A stretch of DNA of 64,000 bases from CALGTL01 sp963579135 (lineage in GTDB: Bacteria > Chloroflexota > Dehalococcoidia > Lucifugimonadales > Australimonadaceae): the NCBI GenBank assembly GCA_963579135.1, contig CAUZFB010000005.1, positions 23,562 to 87,561 of the forward strand, given 5' to 3'. Made by a program: the position numbers and the translations under genes. Below, one piece after another: positions 42,722 to 51,142 of the stretch (positions are counted from its first letter, which is position 1; each line of letters starts with the position of its first letter). A model generated the notes under the pieces. That model had not been told where the DNA came from and made no database searches. It saw nothing but the letters and a program-made list of their open reading frames with translations.

Positions 42722-43795
42722 CTACCGCAGCAGGCGGACGGCGTTTGGTGGGAGGATCACGGTAACGTCGTCTCCAGGCGCCACGTCGGCGCCCGCGTCG
42801 CGCTGTGCGACCGCGCAAACGAGTTCGCCAGCACCCACGCGAACGCAAAGTTCGGACTCGCCACCGCGAAACGCACGCGTAGCCACGACCCCCGCCAGCG
42901 CACCGACTGGTACTGGACCGTCCTGCGCGGGCACCACCGTCAGCGCCCTTTCGTCGATTAGGACGAGAACGTCTCCTCCGAGCAGCACCCCTGCCGGGAT
43001 TGGCTCACCTACCGCCAACGTCCCGATCGCGCACCGGACGCGTGCTATTCCCTCTGCCTGTTCAAGTCTCCCGGCGAGGATGTTCCGCATGCCCAACGTA
43101 CGGGCAACCAACTCCGTGGCAGGCGCCCTGAACAACGCTTCCGGGGCTCCAGCCTGCACCACCGAGCCACGGTCCATGAAGACGATCTCATCCGCGATGG
43201 CGAACGCCTCGTCTTTGTCATGTGTCACGTAAATCGCAGTGACGCCCACCTCTTTGATAATCGATCGCACCTGGCCCTGCAACGACTCGCGCAGAACCCT
43301 ATCGAGCGACCCCAGGGGCTCGTCCAGCATCAGCAGCTTTGGCGATGGCGCCAGCGACCGTGCCAGCGCGACTCGCTGGCGCTCACCGCCTGAGAGCTCA
43401 TACACCTTCCGCGTTCCGTACCCTTCCAGTCCCACCAGCTCCAGCAAGCCTTCGACGCGCTTCTGTACGGCATCGTTGGATTGCCGCTGCATCCGCAAGC
43501 CGAAGCTCACGTTCCCGAAAACGTCCATGTGTGGAAATAGCGCCAGGTCCTGGAACATCAGACCGAAGCCCCGCATGTGGGGAGCAACGATCTCCTGTCT
43601 CATCCCGTCGAACCGCACCGATCCTGCGTCCAGCTTTTCCAAGCCAGCAACCAGCCTGAGCAGGGTGCTTTTCCCACAGCCGCTTGGACCCAGCAGGCAC
43701 ACCAGATCGCCGTGCTCTGCCATCAGTGACACTTCCCGCACGGCCGGCACAGCACCAAACCATTTCGAAACCCCCACAACTTCAAGCGCGGGCAT
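42722..43795 (-). CDS. ABC transporter ATP-binding protein, thiamine-type operon
   Basis: 357 residues. Walker A LLGPSGCGKSTLLR, signature LSGGERQRVALARSL, Walker B LLMLDEPLGSLD, and H-loop VTHDKDEAFA are all intact; the C-terminal ~110 residues form a TOBE-like regulatory domain. It is larger than ThiQ and closer in build to iron(III)/polyamine ATPases, but the operon behind a TPP riboswitch points to thiamine. Its ATG overlaps the permease stop (ATGA). Confidence 0.9.
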   Translation of the reverse strand: MPALEVVGVSKWFGAVPAVREVSLMAEHGDLVCLLGPSGCGKSTLLRLVAGLEKLDAGSVRFDGMRQEIVAPHMRGFGLMFQDLALFPHMDVFGNVSFGLRMQRQSNDAVQKRVEGLLELVGLEGYGTRKVYELSGGERQRVALARSLAPSPKLLMLDEPLGSLDRVLRESLQGQVRSIIKEVGVTAIYVTHDKDEAFAIADEIVFMDRGSVVQAGAPEALFRAPATELVARTLGMRNILAGRLEQAEGIARVRCAIGTLAVGEPIPAGVLLGGDVLVLIDERALTVVPAQDGPVPVGALAGVVATRAFRGGESELCVRVGAGELVCAVAQRDAGADVAPGDDVTVILPPNAVRLLR

Positions 43796-45447
43796 CAGAA
43801 ACCACCCACGTTCCGGTAACGGAACCGTTCTATCGCCACGAATCCCATGGCCACTACGACCATCAACAGCGTGCTCATCGCTAACGCCTGCCCGAGGTTC
43901 GACTCCCCCGGCTGCGACAGCAACCGAAAGATCGCCACAGGGATCGTCGTGAACTCAGGCCGGACCAGCAATAGCGATGCACCAAACTCACCCATCGACA
44001 CTGCGAACGCAAACATCGCACCCACCAGTAAAGCGCGTCCGATAATCGGCAGCTCGATGTGTATGAAAATGCTCAACGGCGCCGCGCCCAGCAGGGCCGC
44101 AGACTCCTTCAGGTGCGGCGGCATTCCCCGCAGCACCGGCAGTACGCTCCGGATAACGAACGGGTATGCCACCAAAGAGTGAGCAATCACGAGGATCAAC
44201 CACGACCCGCGCAGGTCGATTGGTGCACGGTTGAACGCCACCAGGAACCCGAACCCGAGCGTCACAGCCGATACGCCCAGCGGCGCCATGAACAACGCGT
44301 CGACCACGCCTGAACGACCACGCCCCCGCCGTGCGATAACGTACGCCGCCGCCGTGCCGACCACGAGCGCGATCGCCATCGACGCCAACGCGAACCGTAG
44401 CGAGTTCCAGATCACCGCCTGGGGCGACAGCCGAAAGTACGACCCGCTATCGTCGGAGAACAGACCCGTGAAATGCACCAGCGAGTACCCACCACCCGAT
44501 GAGAGCGCTCGCTCGACCAGCGCCAGCAATGGCGACAGAACGACCAGCAGTACCCCAGTGATCGCCACTATCACCACTACGTCCCGGAAGCCACGCTTGC
44601 CACGCTTACTCTCCTCCTCCGGGACGAACGTGATCGGCACGGCGCTCTGCGCCTGCAGCCTCGTGTACACCAACAGGAACACGTAGGTGAATACCAATTG
44701 CACCAGCGCGAGCGCTCCAGCGACCTCCAACCGGAACAACTTCACCGTCAGCTCATAGATCCCGACCTCGAGTGTCGCGAATCGCGGTCCACCTAGGATC
44801 AGCACGACCCCGAACGAAGTGAACGAGAAGACGAACACGAGCACTGCCGACGACCACAAAGACGGCAGCAGCAGTGGCAGCGTTACATGAGTGAACGTCC
44901 GGATCCGCCCCGCCCCCAACATGGCCGCGCTCTCGCCGAATAGCGGGCTAAGATTGGACCAGAACGCCGACACGATGCGCACCACGATCGAATAGTTGTA
45001 AAACGCGTGTGCCATGAAAATGATGGTCAACGTATTCGTGACTCGCACCTGCGGGGCCTCAGCACCAAAGAGACCCGTAAGCGCCGTGTTGATCAGCCCT
45101 TGAGGACCGAGCAACGCCACGAAGCCCATCGCCACGACAATCGTCGGCATGATGAACGGTAGTGTGGTTAGCGCCATCAACACCGTCTTGCCGGGGAAAT
45201 CATGCCTGGCGAACAGGTACGCGGCAGGCAGGCCAACCACCAGCGTCAACACCGTGGAAACGGCCGCCTGCCACATAGTGAACCAAATGCGGCCAAGGTA
45301 ATAAGAATCGCCTAGCACCACCCCGAACGGGTCGAGGCTCAGCACCTCACCACCGAAACTCCTCCCCAGGATTGCCCCTAGGGGATATAGGAAGAACGCG
45401 GCGAGGAACGTCACCGGTCCAATGACCAAAAGCCTACTAGCGATCAC
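43795..45447 (-). CDS. thiP: ABC transporter permease, ThiP-type double permease
   Basis: 550 residues with about twelve membrane helices in two halves, each with a binding-protein-dependent permease loop (EAA-like ESAAMLGAGRIRTFTHV and ESAALLGAAPLSIFIHIEL). The tandem-permease arrangement is that of ThiP and FbpB/SfuB. The GTG start at 45447 overlaps the thiB stop (GTGA); an ATG/GTG at 45480 would add 11 residues. It works with the adjacent lipoprotein and ATPase to import thiamine or a precursor. Confidence 0.88.
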   Translation of the reverse strand: MIASRLLVIGPVTFLAAFFLYPLGAILGRSFGGEVLSLDPFGVVLGDSYYLGRIWFTMWQAAVSTVLTLVVGLPAAYLFARHDFPGKTVLMALTTLPFIMPTIVVAMGFVALLGPQGLINTALTGLFGAEAPQVRVTNTLTIIFMAHAFYNYSIVVRIVSAFWSNLSPLFGESAAMLGAGRIRTFTHVTLPLLLPSLWSSAVLVFVFSFTSFGVVLILGGPRFATLEVGIYELTVKLFRLEVAGALALVQLVFTYVFLLVYTRLQAQSAVPITFVPEEESKRGKRGFRDVVVIVAITGVLLVVLSPLLALVERALSSGGGYSLVHFTGLFSDDSGSYFRLSPQAVIWNSLRFALASMAIALVVGTAAAYVIARRGRGRSGVVDALFMAPLGVSAVTLGFGFLVAFNRAPIDLRGSWLILVIAHSLVAYPFVIRSVLPVLRGMPPHLKESAALLGAAPLSIFIHIELPIIGRALLVGAMFAFAVSMGEFGASLLLVRPEFTTIPVAIFRLLSQPGESNLGQALAMSTLLMVVVAMGFVAIERFRYRNVGGF

Positions 45448-46487
45448 CGAAGGACGACCTCGGTCCAGTCCTGGATCCACTTCTCCCGCTTCTCGCCAAT
45501 CTCCAACGCGCCAATGTCGGACGGTTGCGACGGAACCTCAGCGAACCTGAACGAATCAGGGATGCTGGCGTTCCGGTTCACCGGATATACGAACATTTTC
45601 TCAGGGAAATCTTCCTGGAAGCTCCTCCCCAGCGCGAAGTCTATGAACTTCTTTGCCAAGTCCTTGCTGTTGGCTCCCTTCAATACCCCCATACCCTCGA
45701 TCTGCAGGAACGAAGCCTTATCGATGAGGATGTTGCCCGTCGGCGGCACCTCCACCGGTGTCTCGGAGAACAGGAATTCCGCAGCGGGGCTCGTCGCGTA
45801 GCTCACCACCAAAGGCCGGTCCCCACCGTACTGCGAGAAGTCGGTGTAGTACGCCGCCGTCCATCCATCCTTCACCAGCACATCATTCGCGCGCAGGTCT
45901 CGCCAGAAGTCCAGGTAGTCATAGTCATCGTCTTCACCGAAGTAGGACACTGTCGAAATCAGAAACGCTAAACCCGGCGATGACGATGCAGGATCCTCCA
46001 CCACTAGACGTCCCTTCCAGTCGGCCTCCGTCAGCTCTTCCAACGTGCTGGGGGGCGTCAGGCCGTGATCCATCAGGTACTGTTTGTCGTAGTTCAGGTT
46101 CACGTAACCGTAGGCAATCGACGTCACATGCCCGCTGTCGTCAAGGACGAATTGTGCCGGAACTTCATCCAGCAGATCAGGGCGGTACTCGTCGAAGATC
46201 TCCTCGTCCAGCGCCCGGCCGAGGTACGTGTTATCTATCCCGTACAGTAGGTCTGCAGAAGGATTCCCCTTCTCCAGGATCGCCCTTACCAGCGCCTCAC
46301 CAGCGTCGCCGGCCGACTGGAGCACCACCGTGGCGTCGTGCTCGGCCTCGAACTGAGAGATGAGTTCCGCACCGATGTTGAAACTGTCGTGGGTCATGAT
46401 TACCAACTCACTGTCCTCATCGCCCCCACATGACACGGCGAACGCGGTCATGAGCATCATCAAAACAATCGCTGCTAATTGCCTCAT
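45444..46487 (-). CDS. thiB: Thiamine ABC transporter substrate-binding lipoprotein
   Basis: 347 residues. Lipoprotein signal with lipobox FAVSC (Cys ~21), then a periplasmic-binding-protein fold of the ThiB type: VIMTHDSFNIGAELISQFEA, SADLLYGIDNTYLGRAL and EDPASSSPGLAFL. ATG 46487 has GGGAGG seven bases upstream; a start at 46535 would lie inside the terminator and is rejected. First gene of the riboswitch-controlled operon. Confidence 0.9.
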   Translation of the reverse strand: MRQLAAIVLMMLMTAFAVSCGGDEDSELVIMTHDSFNIGAELISQFEAEHDATVVLQSAGDAGEALVRAILEKGNPSADLLYGIDNTYLGRALDEEIFDEYRPDLLDEVPAQFVLDDSGHVTSIAYGYVNLNYDKQYLMDHGLTPPSTLEELTEADWKGRLVVEDPASSSPGLAFLISTVSYFGEDDDYDYLDFWRDLRANDVLVKDGWTAAYYTDFSQYGGDRPLVVSYATSPAAEFLFSETPVEVPPTGNILIDKASFLQIEGMGVLKGANSKDLAKKFIDFALGRSFQEDFPEKMFVYPVNRNASIPDSFRFAEVPSQPSDIGALEIGEKREKWIQDWTEVVLR

Positions 46488-46532
46488 ACCCAGCCTCCCA
46501 TCTATTACTTCGCCACGGTGCCACATGGGCAA

Positions 46533-46557
46533 CAAAAAAACCGCCTGATCTAGGCGG
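46533..46557 (-). terminator. Terminator of the TPP riboswitch
   Basis: CCGCCT / AGGCGG stem, 5-nt loop, followed on the minus strand by a run of seven or more T. It lies between aptamer and thiB start, the usual place for TPP-triggered termination. Confidence 0.88.
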
Positions 46558-46579
46558 CCAACGAAGCATGGAAAACCAC

Positions 46580-46665
46580 TCTCCCTCCGCTGGCATTATC
46601 CAGATCAGGTTAGGGGTCAACAGCGTTTGCGCTGTCCTCTCAGCCTGGCTACCCAAGCTCCCCCG
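46580..46665 (-). promoter_or_regulatory. TPP riboswitch (THI element)
   Basis: On the minus strand: GGGGAGC, then CTGAGA, then ACCC followed by ACCTGATCTGGATAATGCC and AGCGGAGGGA. These are the conserved THI-box blocks in order. A terminator follows at 46533-46557, so thiamine pyrophosphate should shut off the thiB-thiP-ATPase operon. Confidence 0.95.
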
Positions 46666-46685
46666 CATCATATTCGATTGGCGTA

Positions 46686-46715
46686 AGGCTAGTGATACGG
46701 CGACGGTCGTGTCAA
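46686..46715 (-). promoter_or_regulatory. Promoter of the thiamine transport operon
   Basis: Perfect TTGACA (46710-46715, minus strand), 18-nt spacer, TAGCCT (46686-46691). The predicted start of transcription is just before the TPP aptamer. The same architecture (TTGACA-N18-TAGCAT) precedes the SAM riboswitch at 56542-56571. Confidence 0.6.
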
Positions 46716-46882
46716 TAGAGCCGCCTGCCCCAGCCGTCACCATACCCATCCTCCGCGACTCAGCCCAGACTCGCCATCCAACGCTCGAACCCCAGGTGAA
46801 CGGCATACATTGAGCGCATGATGCGATCACTCCAACCGGATCTGCGCTCGCCGTAGATTTGGTATCGACGGCTTCATTTCCA

Positions 46883-46912
46883 TTGAAACGCAAAAATTCG
46901 CTGTGCTACACT
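46883..46912 (+). promoter_or_regulatory. Promoter of the HU gene
   Basis: TTGAAA at 46883-46888 and TACACT at 46907-46912 with an 18-nt spacer and TG two bases before the -10 (extended -10). Start codon about 50 bases downstream. Confidence 0.6.
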
Positions 46913-46964
46913 CCCGGCCGCATGCCCGTGGTACTCCCTCTAAAGCATGGTAGGAGGTGTTGAT

Positions 46965-47270
46965 TTGGCGACTCTACGAAAAGGTGACCTGGCCTCAAGG
47001 ATTGCCTTCAAGCTCGGCGGTGCTCGATCCCAGGGTGACGCTGCTCTCAATGCGGTTCTTGACGCCGTTCACGACGCGTTAAAAGCGGGCGACCGCGTGG
47101 TCCTCACCGGATTCGGTGCATTCGAAGCCCGTCAAGTGAAGGAGCGCGAGGTCCGCGCCATCCGCGGCCCACAGGCAGGCCAGCGAGTGAAGGTACCATC
47201 GCACCGCCGCGTGGGATTCACCCCAGGGTCGTATCTGGCAGCCGCAGTGCGCAACCGCCGGCCACAGTAA
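46965..47270 (+). CDS. hup: HU-family DNA-binding protein
   Basis: 101 residues. Helical dimerisation part (RKGDLASRIAFKLGG) followed by VVLTGFGAFEARQVKEREVR and the C-terminal KVPSHRRVGFTPGSYLAAAV, the HU/IHF beta-ribbon pattern; the arm is somewhat shortened. Non-specific DNA bending and nucleoid packing. TTG 46965 is chosen because AGGAGGT lies six bases upstream, inside the sequence that would code for an ATG-started version from 46947. Confidence 0.93.
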   Translation: MATLRKGDLASRIAFKLGGARSQGDAALNAVLDAVHDALKAGDRVVLTGFGAFEARQVKEREVRAIRGPQAGQRVKVPSHRRVGFTPGSYLAAAVRNRRPQ

Positions 47271-47280
47271 TCAGTTAGGG

Positions 47281-47390
47281 GCTGGCAGTCTGCCAGCGGC
47301 GCTGGCCAACCCGGCGCAGAACCATGAGCGACATACACAGCCACCCTGAGGGTGGCTGTTCGCTTGAGGCGCCTCGCTGCCAGGCGCCTC
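47281..47390 (+). repeat. Three consecutive hairpins downstream of hup
   Basis: GCTGGCA/TGCCAGC (47281-47297), ACAGCCACCC/GGGTGGCTGT (47337-47359) and GAGGCGCCT/AGGCGCCTC (47366-47390). They fill the hup-dinB gap. None has a T-run, so termination may be structure-assisted or they protect the 3' end of the hup mRNA. Confidence 0.6.
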
Positions 47391-47424
47391 TGGAATACCG
47401 GCGCTCTTCGTTTAACATGGTCTT

Positions 47425-48501
47425 ATGGATGCCGATGAGAAACGGTTCGTCGCGTTGGTCGACCTCGACGCTTTCTACGCATCCGTAGAAACACTGGAAG
47501 ACCCTAGCCTCGCAGGCAAGCCGCTGCTCATCGGCGGCTCGCCCGCAGCGCGTGGCGTTGTCGCCGCAGCCTCCTACGAAGCCCGCAAGTACGGATGCCA
47601 CTCCGCGATGCCGATGGCTCGCGCGGTCAAATTATGCCCTATCGCTGTCATCCTCAGGCCCCGGTTCTCCCTCTACCGTCAGTACTCTCAGCAAGTCATG
47701 GACGTCCTGCGGCGCGAGTCATCGCTCGTCGAGCAGGTGTCCATCGACGAAGCGTACGTCGACCTAACCCCCGTGGCTGAAACCATGGAGGACGCCGAAG
47801 GCCTCGCCCACCGTATGCAGGGCCGCATCCGCCTCGACCTCGGCTTGCCTGCGTCCGTGGGCCTCGCGCCCAGCAAGCTCGTCGCAAAGGTCGCCTGCGA
47901 GACCGGCAAACCCCAGGGATTCGTCGTCATCAGGCACGGCGAAGAATCCGCGTTCCTGGCAGGGCTTGAGGTACAAGCGCTCCCCGGCATCGGCCCGCGA
48001 TCCACCCAGAAGCTCCGCAACAGCGGTTTCGAGACTCTCGGGCAGATCGCGGACACCCCCCTGCAGACCATCACGACCGTCCTCGGCCCGTACGGCGCCG
48101 TGATTCAGCATAGGGCGCGTGGTGAAGACCAATCGCCCGTCACCAATGACCGCGAAACCCAATCCGTGAGCGCGGAAGAGACCTTCGCAGAGGACATTAG
48201 CGACGCTCAGACCCTCACCGATGAGGTCAAACGTTTATCCGGACGTATCGCCGAATCGCTATCTAACCACGGCCTTGTTGCCCGAACGGTGACTCTCAAG
48301 CTACGCAACGCCGACTTCCTCACCATCACACGGTCGACCTCCCGTGACCGTTCGACCGCCGACGCCGAAGCCATCGTCGCCGACGCCCTTCGCCTCCTCA
48401 GCGCAAACTGGACCAACGGCGACCCCGTGAGGCTCATCGGCGTGGGCGCGAGCAACCTCCGTCTGGTTCGCGCCCCCGGCCAGTTAGCCATGGACATGTG
48501 A
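47425..48501 (+). CDS. dinB: DNA polymerase IV (Y-family)
   Basis: 358 residues. Catalytic acidic residues in VALVDLDAFYASVE (residues ~9-20) and VSIDEAYVDLTP (~100-110); helix-hairpin-helix LPGIGPRSTQKL; little-finger domain at the C-terminus. Error-prone translesion synthesis. The terminal residues lack an obvious beta-clamp-binding peptide of the QLxLF type (the end is RAPGQLAMDM). No LexA-type site was found upstream. Confidence 0.95.
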   Translation: MDADEKRFVALVDLDAFYASVETLEDPSLAGKPLLIGGSPAARGVVAAASYEARKYGCHSAMPMARAVKLCPIAVILRPRFSLYRQYSQQVMDVLRRESSLVEQVSIDEAYVDLTPVAETMEDAEGLAHRMQGRIRLDLGLPASVGLAPSKLVAKVACETGKPQGFVVIRHGEESAFLAGLEVQALPGIGPRSTQKLRNSGFETLGQIADTPLQTITTVLGPYGAVIQHRARGEDQSPVTNDRETQSVSAEETFAEDISDAQTLTDEVKRLSGRIAESLSNHGLVARTVTLKLRNADFLTITRSTSRDRSTADAEAIVADALRLLSANWTNGDPVRLIGVGASNLRLVRAPGQLAMDM

Positions 48502-48577
48502 GACCCCGAACTGCCAATCCCTGGTCAGCCAAGGCATTTCAGTCCGGAAACCTGGCCTGTGCATATAACTTCAGCGC

Positions 48578-49579
48578 ATGGCCTCGCTGATAACCTACGT
48601 CGACAAGACCAAGAGGTGTTCCCCCGTGTTGATGCTGAACGAAGAGGAAGTCCGTGAACTGCTCCCCATGAACGAGTGCGTAGACGTGCTTGATGACCTG
48701 TTCAAGGAGATGGCAGCTAGCGCCGTCTCCAACATGAACCGCTACCGCCTCCCCCTGCCACGAGGCTCGATGCAAGTCATGGCTGGTATGTCCTCGGCCA
48801 ACGGGGCGACGGGTCTGAAGACCTACGTTACCGGAGCAGGTGCTCCGTCCCAGATGGTCGTCCTGCTGTTTGACATCGCCACCGCCGCACCCATCGCCTT
48901 TATCGCCGCCAACGCCCTCGGCGCAATCCGCACCGGTGCCGCCAGCGGCGTGGCCACGCGTTACATGGCACGCGAAGACACCAAGACCGCCGCCATCATC
49001 GGCACTGGCTCTCAGGCACGCACGCAACTAGCAGCAGTGGCCACAGCCCGCACGCTGGACCGCGCCTTCGTCTTCAGCCGCACGCAAGAGAAGCGCGAGC
49101 GTTTCGCCGCCGAGATGGCCACCGAACTAAGCATTCCGGTCGAAGCCGTCGCCACCGCAGAGGACGCCATCGCCGAAGCCGATGTCGTATGTGCCATCAC
49201 CAACTCTCGCGAGCCCGTATTCGACGGCACAAAGCTCAGGCCTGGAACGCACATCAACGCCGCTGGCTCCAACGGCTGGATCCGTCGTGAGATTGACGAC
49301 GCGACCATCACACAGAGCGCGCTCATCGTCTGCGACGATGTCTCCGACGCCAAGATCGAGTGCGGCGAACTGATCTGGGCCGCCGAACACCGCATCTTCC
49401 GCTGGGAAACTGCCGTCGAGCTACGCGACGTTGCAGGCGGTCGTGTGGCAGGCCGCCCCTCCACAGACGCCATAACCCTATTCGAATCCCAAGGCCTCGC
49501 GGTCGAAGACGTCGCCGCAGGTATGCACGTCTACCGCAAAGCCCTGGAGCGCGGCATTGGCCGTCAGGTCGACGTTTAG
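48578..49579 (+). CDS. Ornithine cyclodeaminase/mu-crystallin family protein
   Basis: 333 residues from the first ATG; a GTG at 48626 with AGAGGTG upstream gives LMLNEEEVRELLPMNECVDV, the usual beginning of the family, and may be the real start. NAD(P) motif AAIIGTGSQARTQLAAV near residue 145; LGAIRTGAASGVATRYMAR is the conserved substrate-side segment. Members are ornithine cyclodeaminases, alanine or pyrroline dehydrogenases; the exact reaction is undetermined. Confidence 0.88.
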   Translation: MASLITYVDKTKRCSPVLMLNEEEVRELLPMNECVDVLDDLFKEMAASAVSNMNRYRLPLPRGSMQVMAGMSSANGATGLKTYVTGAGAPSQMVVLLFDIATAAPIAFIAANALGAIRTGAASGVATRYMAREDTKTAAIIGTGSQARTQLAAVATARTLDRAFVFSRTQEKRERFAAEMATELSIPVEAVATAEDAIAEADVVCAITNSREPVFDGTKLRPGTHINAAGSNGWIRREIDDATITQSALIVCDDVSDAKIECGELIWAAEHRIFRWETAVELRDVAGGRVAGRPSTDAITLFESQGLAVEDVAAGMHVYRKALERGIGRQVDV

Positions 49580-49638
49580 CCCCCACCCACCAGCAAATGC
49601 TACCAACGGTAAGACCAACCAGAAGAGAGGACTCCATC

Positions 49639-49962
49639 GTGCAAGAAGCCGACCAACGGCCATCCAAGCTAGAGATACTGCCCGACGGCCTACACATCGT
49701 GTGGCCCGACGGTTTCGAGACCCTCATGCCCCACCGCTACGTGCGCGGCAACTGCTCGTGCGCCGAGTGCGTCGACGAGCTCAGCCACGTCCGGCGCACG
49801 AGCGTCGATGACGTTCCGTCGGACGTCGAGATTGTCGAGTACATGGATGTGGGACGTTACGCAGTCGGACTGCTGTTCAGCGACCTCCACGACAGCGGCA
49901 TTTTCCCCTTCAAACGCCTGCGTGCCCTGGCCGACGGTCGCGACCCAGACGCCCAGTTGTAG
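49639..49962 (+). CDS. DUF971 (gamma-butyrobetaine hydroxylase N-terminal-like) protein
   Basis: 107 residues. SKLEILPDGLHIVWPDG is the typical DUF971 beginning, followed by LMPHRYVRGNCSCAECVDEL with a C-x-C-x2-C cluster that binds zinc in the gamma-butyrobetaine hydroxylase N-domain, and YAVGLLFSDLHDSGIFPFKR, the family C-terminus. GTG start with AGAGG ahead. It is implicated in iron-sulfur/Mrp-associated roles in other bacteria; this is context-based only. It follows the cyclodeaminase gene by about 60 bases. Confidence 0.9.
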   Translation: MQEADQRPSKLEILPDGLHIVWPDGFETLMPHRYVRGNCSCAECVDELSHVRRTSVDDVPSDVEIVEYMDVGRYAVGLLFSDLHDSGIFPFKRLRALADGRDPDAQL

Positions 49963-49986
49963 TGCCCCCCGGAAACCCTCTCAAAA

Positions 49987-50025
49987 GCAAAGAGCCCGAG
50001 CGCTGATAGCGCCCGGGCTCTTTGC
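49987..50025. terminator. Bidirectional intrinsic terminator
   Basis: 12-bp stem GCAAAGAGCCCG / CGGGCTCTTTGC with an inner GCGC/GCGC pairing. It separates the DUF971 gene from the convergent gene at 50050-50394. Confidence 0.85.
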
Positions 50026-50049
50026 TTCGCCTACCCGACCCCGCCGCGA

Positions 50050-50394
50050 CTAGCTAGCGGCCGCTACGGTCGTTTCCTCCGCAGGCACTTCTTCATCGTG
50101 CATGTTCATGCGCTCTTTGAGACTCTTGATGGCGTCGTGGGCTCCGTACACCGTCGTCAGCTTTCCATTGACCCGGACCCGCATCTTGCCGATGTGGTTG
50201 GTCTTGGACAGCAGCCACAGTGACCAGTTCAAAGCCGACCGCTTCAGTCTTGGAAAGACTCGCAGCAACTCTTCCCCTTGATACTCGAAAACTTCATCGG
50301 GGCGCCGCATGAGTTCTTCGTAGATCATCGCCTGCAGCGGTGGAAGTCCTCCCTCGGCCGGCAGACTATACTCAGATATCTGAGTGATCTTCAT
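50050..50394 (-). CDS. Small winged-helix-like hypothetical protein
   Basis: 114 residues. A predicted helical stretch (LQAMIYEELMRRPDEVFEYQ, then LKRSALNWSLWLLSKTNHI) followed by a two-stranded wing with basic residues (KMRVRVNGKLTTVYGAH) suggests a winged helix-turn-helix DNA-binding fold; this is pattern-based inference. GGAG with good spacing precedes the ATG. An inverted repeat CCTAG-N8-CTAGG lies about 35 bases upstream and could be an autoregulatory operator. Confidence 0.65.
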   Translation of the reverse strand: MKITQISEYSLPAEGGLPPLQAMIYEELMRRPDEVFEYQGEELLRVFPRLKRSALNWSLWLLSKTNHIGKMRVRVNGKLTTVYGAHDAIKSLKERMNMHDEEVPAEETTVAAAS

Positions 50395-50425
50395 ATTCCC
50401 ACTCCTCTCGTATCTTGGTCACAAA

Positions 50426-50443
50426 CCTAGGTGAGAGTCTAGG
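50426..50443. promoter_or_regulatory. Inverted repeat CCTAG-N8-CTAGG, candidate operator
   Basis: Two 5-bp half-sites separated by eight bases, located 32-49 bases before the start of the winged-helix-like gene on the minus strand. Confidence 0.3.
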
Positions 50444-50621
50444 AAAAGTCTTAGCTTCTGTATAGTGTTTCCAAGTGTCGAACAGCACTTCTTAGGTGCA
50501 CACCCCAGCGCACGACATGCAGCAAGCCCCCATCACGTCATTATCAGCAGGCGCGGAGCGGCGCCCACCTCCCTCGGACGGAATCGCCTCCCGTCCCGGC
50601 CGCGCCATGAACAGGGGCACA

Positions 50622-50674
50622 CCCTAAGGGCGTAGCACAGCGCGGTCGAAGGACCTCTCACCTTCCCCGTTCTC
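50622..50674. repeat. Degenerate dispersed intergenic repeat, copy C
   Basis: CCCTAAGGGCGTAGCACAGCG, then GTCGAAGGACC, CTCACC and TTCCCC, matching in order the blocks of copy A at 4433-4512. The remaining sequence of the 50395-50813 gap shows no gene or RNA. Confidence 0.45.
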
Positions 50675-50813
50675 GCCTCGGCCAGAATCAGCGCGTACGA
50701 GACCTATCCACACCAAGCCATCGCCATCGGAGCGCTCTACGACCTTCAGCGCAACTCCCTAAGCCCACCGAGTCAAGCGAGAAGCCCACGCCTGAGATAA
50801 ACTGCCAAACACG

Positions 50814-51131
50814 ATGACTGACCAACCACCGCGCCTAACTGAAGACGAAGTCCGCCGCGTCGCAACCCTCTGCCGCATCGGACTATCCGACGACGAAGTC
50901 GAGCGCCTCCGCGATGAAATGGCGGGTTTGATCGCCGAGGTCAGCATCCTCCAGGGCATCGATACCTCCGGCGTCGAGCCTACCGCCCACGCCGTCGAAG
51001 AGGTACACACCGTGATGCGCGACGATACGCCACGACCTGCCTTGACCGTCGCCGACGTGCTATCGAACGCTCCGAGACGCGAAGGCGACTACTTCCGCGT
51101 GCCGGCAGTCATGGATGATGGGGAGGGCTGA
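50814..51131 (+). CDS. gatC: Aspartyl/glutamyl-tRNA amidotransferase subunit C
   Basis: 105 residues. LTEDEVRRVATLCRIGLSDD at the N-terminus and ATLDNVRADxx-like VHTVMRDDTPRPAL at the end follow GatC. It stabilises the GatA-GatB heterodimer that amidates Glu-tRNA-Gln or Asp-tRNA-Asn. gatA follows after 11 bases; gatB is not in this window. Confidence 0.93.
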   Translation: MTDQPPRLTEDEVRRVATLCRIGLSDDEVERLRDEMAGLIAEVSILQGIDTSGVEPTAHAVEEVHTVMRDDTPRPALTVADVLSNAPRREGDYFRVPAVMDDGEG

Positions 51132-51142
51132 GGACCAAATGC

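Noticed and set aside
43890..43910. GGTTCGACTCC-like sequence resembling a tRNA T-arm
   Set aside because: It is within thiP coding sequence and no acceptor or anticodon stem can be folded around it.
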